Positions 59,101 to 64,000 of a stretch of 64,000 bases of DNA are shown piece after piece (position 1 is the first letter of the stretch; each line of letters begins with the position of its first letter). A model generated the notes under the pieces. The model was given only the letters and a program-made list of their open reading frames with translations, ran no database searches and was not told the DNA's origin. The stretch is from Ambrosia x helenae. Its lineage: Eukaryota; Streptophyta; Magnoliopsida; Asterales; Asteraceae. The stretch spans positions 36,704,626 through 36,768,625 of the forward strand of contig CM061228.1 in assembly GCA_030844895.1 (NCBI GenBank), read 5' to 3'. Both the position numbers and the translations under genes were made by a program.

Positions 59101-59958
59101 AAGGCACATACACCATAGGTGTAGTGACTTATACGCCTAGAACATTTGTAGGTGCGGGATCACAAACTTTACTATTTTCTTCTTTGAGCCGAGCACAGTT
59201 ACAGGTGAGTCTCACGGCCCCATTTCTAAACTATTTAACGTTTTTACGGGGGAAAGATATGTTGGGATTTGTATGACGGGTTGGATACTTGAGTTAAGAT
59301 CGTCACTCGGGGTTGAGACATCCCCACTATAATCATTAATTCAGGAAAGAGAAACCAAAGGAATATTTGGATAGTACTAATGGTGCCTGGCAAGGCCCAC
59401 CCCTAATCGATAGCGTCGATTATGCATCGGCGTATGCCTGGGGTGCACGTATTCTGAAATCAAGTCGTAGGAATACCGAGTAACGACTTGGGGCGGGGGC
59501 ATTGTTAATTGTCTTGGTTTGGTAATAGGCTCAGGTAAAATGTAGGACCTTGCAACTCCTATAAATGTCATAACAAGAATATTCCCACTTAATAAAGTTT
59601 TATTAAATCAAAACCTGTGAACTCACCAATATTTATATATTGACGATTTTCAAACATATCTTTCAGGTAATTGATTGATGAAGGTTAACGTGGCAAGCAG
59701 GGTCGGGGGAATCTCCAAGTCGGGCGTTGGAATGTCGTGAAGGGGTCTCATCTCTTTATTCCATGGACTTCGGGATAAAGGGAGGAGCCTCCTTATTAAC
59801 TTCAAAAACAATTTATGATTATGTACGAATAATTTGACATGATTATCGGCGTTGAATAAATGCCCGTTTGGTTAATTATTATTGTGGTTTGCATTAATCT
59901 TGGCTTAATACTCTTGAACCGTCGCGCCACGTGTTTCCGCCATAGGCGTGGTGTGACA
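56186..59958 (+). mobile_element. Gypsy 5' LTR, 3.8 kb, with hairpin array
   Basis: It starts TGTAACAACCGGCAAAATT at 56186 and ends TGTGACA at 59958, with the primer-binding site five bases on. It is of the same family as 9188-12515. The body is non-coding: a GC hairpin at about 56539-56561 (GCGCGTA/TACGCGC), a CT-rich tract near 56905-56930, and the hairpin array at 58618-58928. The 5-bp sequence left of it is CACCT; the right LTR lies outside the window, so the target duplication cannot be tested. Confidence 0.9.
58618..58928. repeat. Array of four hairpins with constant loop, changing stems
   Basis: Four perfect hairpins, 86-93 bases apart, share the loop (A/G)AATGGGA but have different stems. 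Stem arms: ATATCTATTT/AAATAGATAT (58621-58648), GTACATTTATTT/AAATAAATGTAC (58718-58749), CATATTTATTT/AAATAAATATG (58806-58835) and GTATAATTATTT/AAATAATTATAC (58897-58928). Each is preceded by a TCCTAGTA/ACTTAGCA-type box. Substitutions occur on both arms together. Confidence 0.93.
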
Positions 59959-59963
59959 GAAAG

Positions 59964-59980
59964 TGGTATCAGAGCCAAGG
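59964..59980 (+). promoter_or_regulatory. Primer-binding site for initiator tRNA-Met
   Basis: TGGTATCAGAGCCAAGG follows the 5' LTR by five bases. The first 12 bases are the standard plant initiator tRNA-Met complement. Confidence 0.92.
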
Positions 59981-60237
59981 TTATAGCGAATTAGCATTTT
60001 TAAAATCTAAACTATAACCGGATTTGGTTCAAAAGTTAAAAGCTTTCAAAATAAATGCGAAACGCAATAAACTAATTTTTCCAACGACCATTTGGGTATG
60101 TGGAGATTCCGACCAAGCTAGCCATGGGTAAGAATACGTGTTATTTTAGTATTAGAAGGTTAGGAAGAGTACCGTAGATGTGTGCCTTAACTATCTAACG
60201 AATAATACTTAAATATTAGTACGGTTCTTTTGCCAGG

Positions 60238-61683
60238 ATGTCAGACGCAGGGAGCGTAGCACCGAGCTACGACAGTAGCATTCAGATCATCCCAGCACCG
60301 CCAGCAGAGCCGATTGAGGTTGTGGTACTCGATCCTGAGGATGACGACATGGAGGTTGACGCCGCCATAGAGGGCGTAGACGGAGACAGCTCCGACGAGA
60401 CGGACCCGAGCGAGGACCCAGCGTGGGCCCCCGCTGGAGGCGACATGGCCGCCGTAGCCGACCTACCGATGGCAGAGGCACCACAGGCTGACTTGCCTCT
60501 AGTGCCATTCCAGGCAGCACCACTGCCAGCACTTCCCCTCCGAGTCGTCAGGGACTTCCCTGTAGGCTGTGCAGGTCCATCGAGGCCTATCCCTACGCAG
60601 TCGGAGACCGTTGAGTCTCCATACGACCGACACGCACCTGTCGATTGTGAGCCCTTACCCACCCCACTTATCCCCGTTCCCTCGGGCATGAGGCTCGTGC
60701 CCGTTTGCCGAGGACACAACGGGTGGATCTCGGATGACTCCGATGATGAGTCGACCGCATCAGTAGAGCACATTGCTGTGCCGATCCCACCAGCAGACCA
60801 GGAGGAGCACGTCGCTCCGATGATAGGGCATGCCACCACTACCCCAGCCGCCCTACCCGCCATACCCGAGCCCGTACCACAGGATGGGCCAGCCTCTACT
60901 GGGCACATCCTTGAGGGCAGCTCAGCCCGTAGCTCTGAGCTACACCGAGCAGGTTTGGCAGCTCACGCCACTGCTAGCCCTCCCACCCCTACCACTGTGA
61001 TATCCGCTCCAGAGTGGGTCGCTGTCACCCAGCCCCTCATGGTCCCACTCGCCGAGCTTATAGTCCCCTCACCAGTATCCATGACACTACCCATCACCAC
61101 CTTTCCCACACTACCACCCTTACCCGAGATGCTCCCTACACCACCACCTGCACCATTCACTATGGATGCAGGAGCTCCTTTTCTGATACCCCCATTTGCA
61201 CCGTATACTCTAGGTGCGGGAGACCCGTACCAGGTACCACCCTATTACTTCACTGGATTACCGGGCTTTGCCCCACCCTTCACACCCCTACCCATACCCG
61301 ATATCGTCGGCCCGTCCCAGCCGACGTATACTGACATCCCCGGGCCGTCGCAGCCCCACGGGATGGCCCCACTGTCAAGACCAGCATGGTCCACGGTGAT
61401 CTCACTGGAGAGAGATTTCCAGACTCTCACCGACACGGTGCAGCGCACCGTGAGTCAGATGGAGTAGCAGGCCCAGCTCATGTGGGCCAGGATCATCGAT
61501 GCCAGGGACGCGCTGGCACATTATGCTGAGGAGTTGCTGAGCATGGACGCTCATTGTGGGATTACGGGCGACGCGCACTTTGCGCACCGCCAATTCTTGT
61601 ACGATCGCATTATGGCGATTAGTATGACCATTAGCATGTGCGCACCCCAGTATCAGTACCCGCCGCCGCCGCCACCACAGTAG
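60238..61683 (+). pseudogene. Gypsy accessory ORF, proline-rich, one in-frame stop
   Basis: A single frame from ATG 60238 to TAG 61681-61683 would be about 480 residues, interrupted only by TAG at 61465-61467. The N-terminus is acidic (DPEDDDMEVDAA). The middle is very rich in Pro, Ala and Thr with no domain I recognise. The part after the stop is helical with a Met-rich end and PPPPPP. It is separate from, and upstream of, the gag gene at 62116. GC content is clearly higher than the AT-rich flanks. The function is unknown. It may be the N-terminal part of a gag precursor or a lineage-specific extra protein. Confidence 0.7.
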
Positions 61684-62115
61684 CGATACATCAGAGACAC
61701 TTGGGGGATCACTTACGGACGTAGTAGTAGTAGTAGTAGTAGTAGTATGATAGCACAGTATGGGTTATAGCACCCATCTGCATTTTTGCCTAGCCGAGAG
61801 GGATTGTGCCGGTATATGACATTATATTTCTAGTATATTTCAAAGGAGCAATGTATGAGGAATGTATCCTCGGTTTTTGTTATTATGAACAAATCATTGT
61901 ACTCATGGTATTGAAATTAATGAAAATTTTGTTATGGTAAAATATGTGTTATGATTGTCTACGATTATTATTACCTGTTCTGGTTATATTGTGATTGTGT
62001 GTTGTTGTATGGTGATTATTGTGTTCGTGTGTTGTGATGTTATTTATACCTTATGTATGACGATATTGTATGAATGATCGCCAAATTAACCTTTGATAAT
62101 GATTATTGAAGAAAA
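61684..62115 (+). other. Spacer between accessory ORF and gag
   Basis: It contains a (GTA)n microsatellite (about 61721-61747) and TG-rich AT sequence. I see no frame or RNA here. Confidence 0.5.
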
Positions 62116-63849
62116 ATGGCACCAGCCACCCGAAGCAACAGTGGAAACGAAAGACTACCCACGACACCCGAGGAGCTTGAAGCCCTAGTTTCGGGACGCA
62201 TCGCCTAAGCTCTCGCGGAACACAATGCCACGCGCACCGAAAGGTCGCGAGATCGAACGGGGAGCGACCGACGCGAAACCTCCCCTACCGGTAAGAAGAT
62301 TTCGAATATATGCAACAAGAGTTTTTCGTAAAACTCCTACCTCATAATAACATGCTATTTTATTCTTGCAGAAACGGCCTCACGAGAGCGTGGCTGCACG
62401 TTCAAAGCTTTTCTGGACTGCAAACCGCTCAACTTCAGTGGCACTGAAGGTTCTGTCGGACTAGTCAAGTGGTTCGAGAAGACCGAAGCGGTTATTCGTA
62501 TCAGCAGCTGTACCCCGCGACAGGCTGTCATGTACGCCATTAACCTGTTTCTGGACCAAGCTCTAACCTGGTGGAACAACCAAGTGCAAACACTGGGAGA
62601 CGATGCTGCTTACTCCTTGTCATGGTTGGAGTTGAAGGAACTAATGATCGCCGAGTACTGCCCGGCAAGTGAAGTGCAGAAGCTAGAGACTGAGTTCTGG
62701 AACCTCACCATGGTTGGATCAGACGTAGCTGGGTACACGTCCAGGTTTCATGATCTCTCCCGGTTAGTGCCTCGCTTGGTCACCCCGGAAAGCAAGAAGG
62801 TGGAAAGATACCTATTCGGACTGGCACCACAGATACGTGGCATGGTCACTGCTTCCAAACCTACAACCATGCGCGAAGCTATCGACCTCGCCTTAAGCCT
62901 CACTGAAGACGCCATCCGAATGGGCACTCTAATCCGAAAAGTATCAGGATTGAAGCTTACTGAGTCCAGCAGTGTTGAGGGTAAGAATCTGGGTACAAGT
63001 TCAGCCGTTGGGTCATGCGAACAGGGAAATAAGCCAAGGTTTGGGAAGCGTAAGCGCGATGAGAGGAAAAAGGATGGATCATCAGGAGGTTCAGGAAAGA
63101 AAGGGAAAGGGTATGTGGCCACTGGACGTGGAAACAATGGAAAGCAAGGTTATCAGGGCAAGAACGAAGTAATCTGCGGTAAGTGCCGTCGTTCTGGGCA
63201 CAAGACAGAAGACTGCAGGTCAGGAGCACCCAAGAACGGAGGAGCGAGGCCCTGTTTCTCATGTGGATCGCTCGATCATTGGAAGAGGGATTGCCCCAAA
63301 CTCAACAACCAAGCCCGTGGGCGGGCATTCGTGATTGGTGCCGGTGATGCACGACAAGACCCTAATGTGGTCACTGGTACGTTCCCTCTAAATGGTCATT
63401 ATGCTTCAGTATTGTTTGATACTGGCGCCGATTTTAGCTTCGTGTCTGTCGAGTTTAAAAGATTACTTGGACTAAAAACTAGTAAGCTAGACACACCATA
63501 CTCTATAGAACTGGCTAACGGTAAGACTATAGAAACTCGAGAAGTAGCGAAGGATTGTAAGTTGGATCTCTGTGGTCACGAGTTTGGCATTGATCTATTG
63601 CCAGTCGTGCTGGGTAGCTTTGACATAGTTGTTGGCATGGATTGGCTATCCGCACACCGCGCCGTCGTTGTGTGCAATGACAAAGTAATTCAAGTTCCCC
63701 TCGCAAGCGGTGAAACCCTATCGATCCAAGGGGAAAGGCGTGGGACGCCGTTGAGAATCATTACCAGCTGCGGAACACAATGCCACGCGCACCGAAAGGT
63801 CGCGAGATCGAACGGGGAGCGACCGACGCGAAACCTCCCCTACCGGTAA
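62116..63849 (+). pseudogene. Gypsy gag-protease gene with an 81-bp intron
   Basis: Exon 1 runs 62116-62290 and contains a TAA at 62206-62208. An intron with GTAAG donor and TTCTTGCAG acceptor (62291-62371) follows, and exon 2 runs from 62372, in frame. Exon 2 encodes the retrotransposon gag domain (ALTWWNNQ, CPASEVQKLETEF), two CCHC zinc knuckles (CGKCRRSGHKTEDC, CFSCGSLDHWKRDC) and a retropepsin with DTGAD and IVVGMDWLSAHR. The natural coding sequence stops at about 63769, where the reading frame enters a duplicated copy of its own exon 1 and ends out of frame at 63849. The reverse transcriptase that should follow is not in the window. Confidence 0.9.
62215..62445 (+). repeat. Duplicated segment, copy 1 (exon 1 end, intron, exon 2 start)
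   Basis: It matches 63770-64000 over 231 bases with two adjacent-region mismatches (ATATGCAAC versus ATATTGAAC) and a constant offset of 1555 bases. The match may continue beyond the window. Confidence 0.95.
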
Positions 63850-64000
63850 GAAGATTTCGAATATATTGAACAAGAGTTTTTCGTAAAACTCCTACCTCAT
63901 AATAACATGCTATTTTATTCTTGCAGAAACGGCCTCACGAGAGCGTGGCTGCACGTTCAAAGCTTTTCTGGACTGCAAACCGCTCAACTTCAGTGGCACT
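63770..64000 (+). repeat. Duplicated segment, copy 2, running off the window
   Basis: This is a second copy of 62215-62445, including the intron and both splice sites. It is joined to the end of the protease region, where the link to reverse transcriptase is expected. Confidence 0.95.

Noticed and set aside
60282..60908. Minus-strand 208-codon frame opposite the gypsy accessory ORF.
   Set aside because: GC-rich shadow of the plus-strand ORF; no family features of its own.
62748..63262. Minus-strand frames of 101-129 codons.
   Set aside because: Antisense to gag with zinc knuckles and protease, which clearly is the real frame.

Overview
This looks like plant nuclear DNA. The evidence is spliced genes with GT..AG introns, group III WRKY genes, an intron-containing tRNA-Met, exon fragments of plant-type proteins (14-3-3, PPR, WAT1, FVE/MSI4), and nested LTR elements, Helitrons, CACTA, Harbinger and hAT elements, LINEs and SINEs. 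It is most likely a eudicot with a large repeat-rich genome. Asteraceae is possible but unproven from sequence alone.

Layout. 1-2.7 kb: AT-rich DNA with a short tandem repeat and a TA-flanked MITE. 2.7-12.5 kb: two gypsy-type LTR ends face each other (LTR end at 3087 on +, LTR 9188-12515 on -) around a decayed interior with no recognisable pol. The minus LTR cut a LINE tail (12516-13250), which abuts a broken FVE/MSI4 fragment. 15223-21245: a young Ty1/copia element with near-identical LTRs and a perfect AAAGT target duplication. 22392-23159: non-autonomous hAT. 23488-24769: intact group III WRKY gene (minus). 25183-32224: PIF/Harbinger element whose single transposase intron was invaded by two TA-flanked TIR elements and a 3.6 kb Helitron carrying fragments of an RlmN-like radical-SAM gene. 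33471-38175: a CACTA element (TSD AAG) without transposase that carries exon pieces of at least five host genes plus a tRNA-Met gene. 39.8-47.5 kb: small Helitrons, microsatellites and a degraded second copia element. 47760-48898: second intact WRKY gene (minus), a paralogue of the first. 49-54.6 kb: SINEs, a PPR fragment, a small Harbinger-like element and a Helitron remnant. 54655-56185: Athila-like gypsy fragment (minus). 56186-64000: a gypsy element with a 3.8 kb LTR, an extra proline-rich ORF, a gag-protease gene with a short intron, and an internal tandem duplication running off the window.

Only the two WRKY genes look like functional host protein genes. They share exon structure, intron phases and a W-box-containing promoter block, so they are probably an old tandem pair pushed about 24 kb apart by transposon insertions. 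The tRNA-Met lies inside the CACTA element. Everything else is mobile DNA or host gene debris moved by it.
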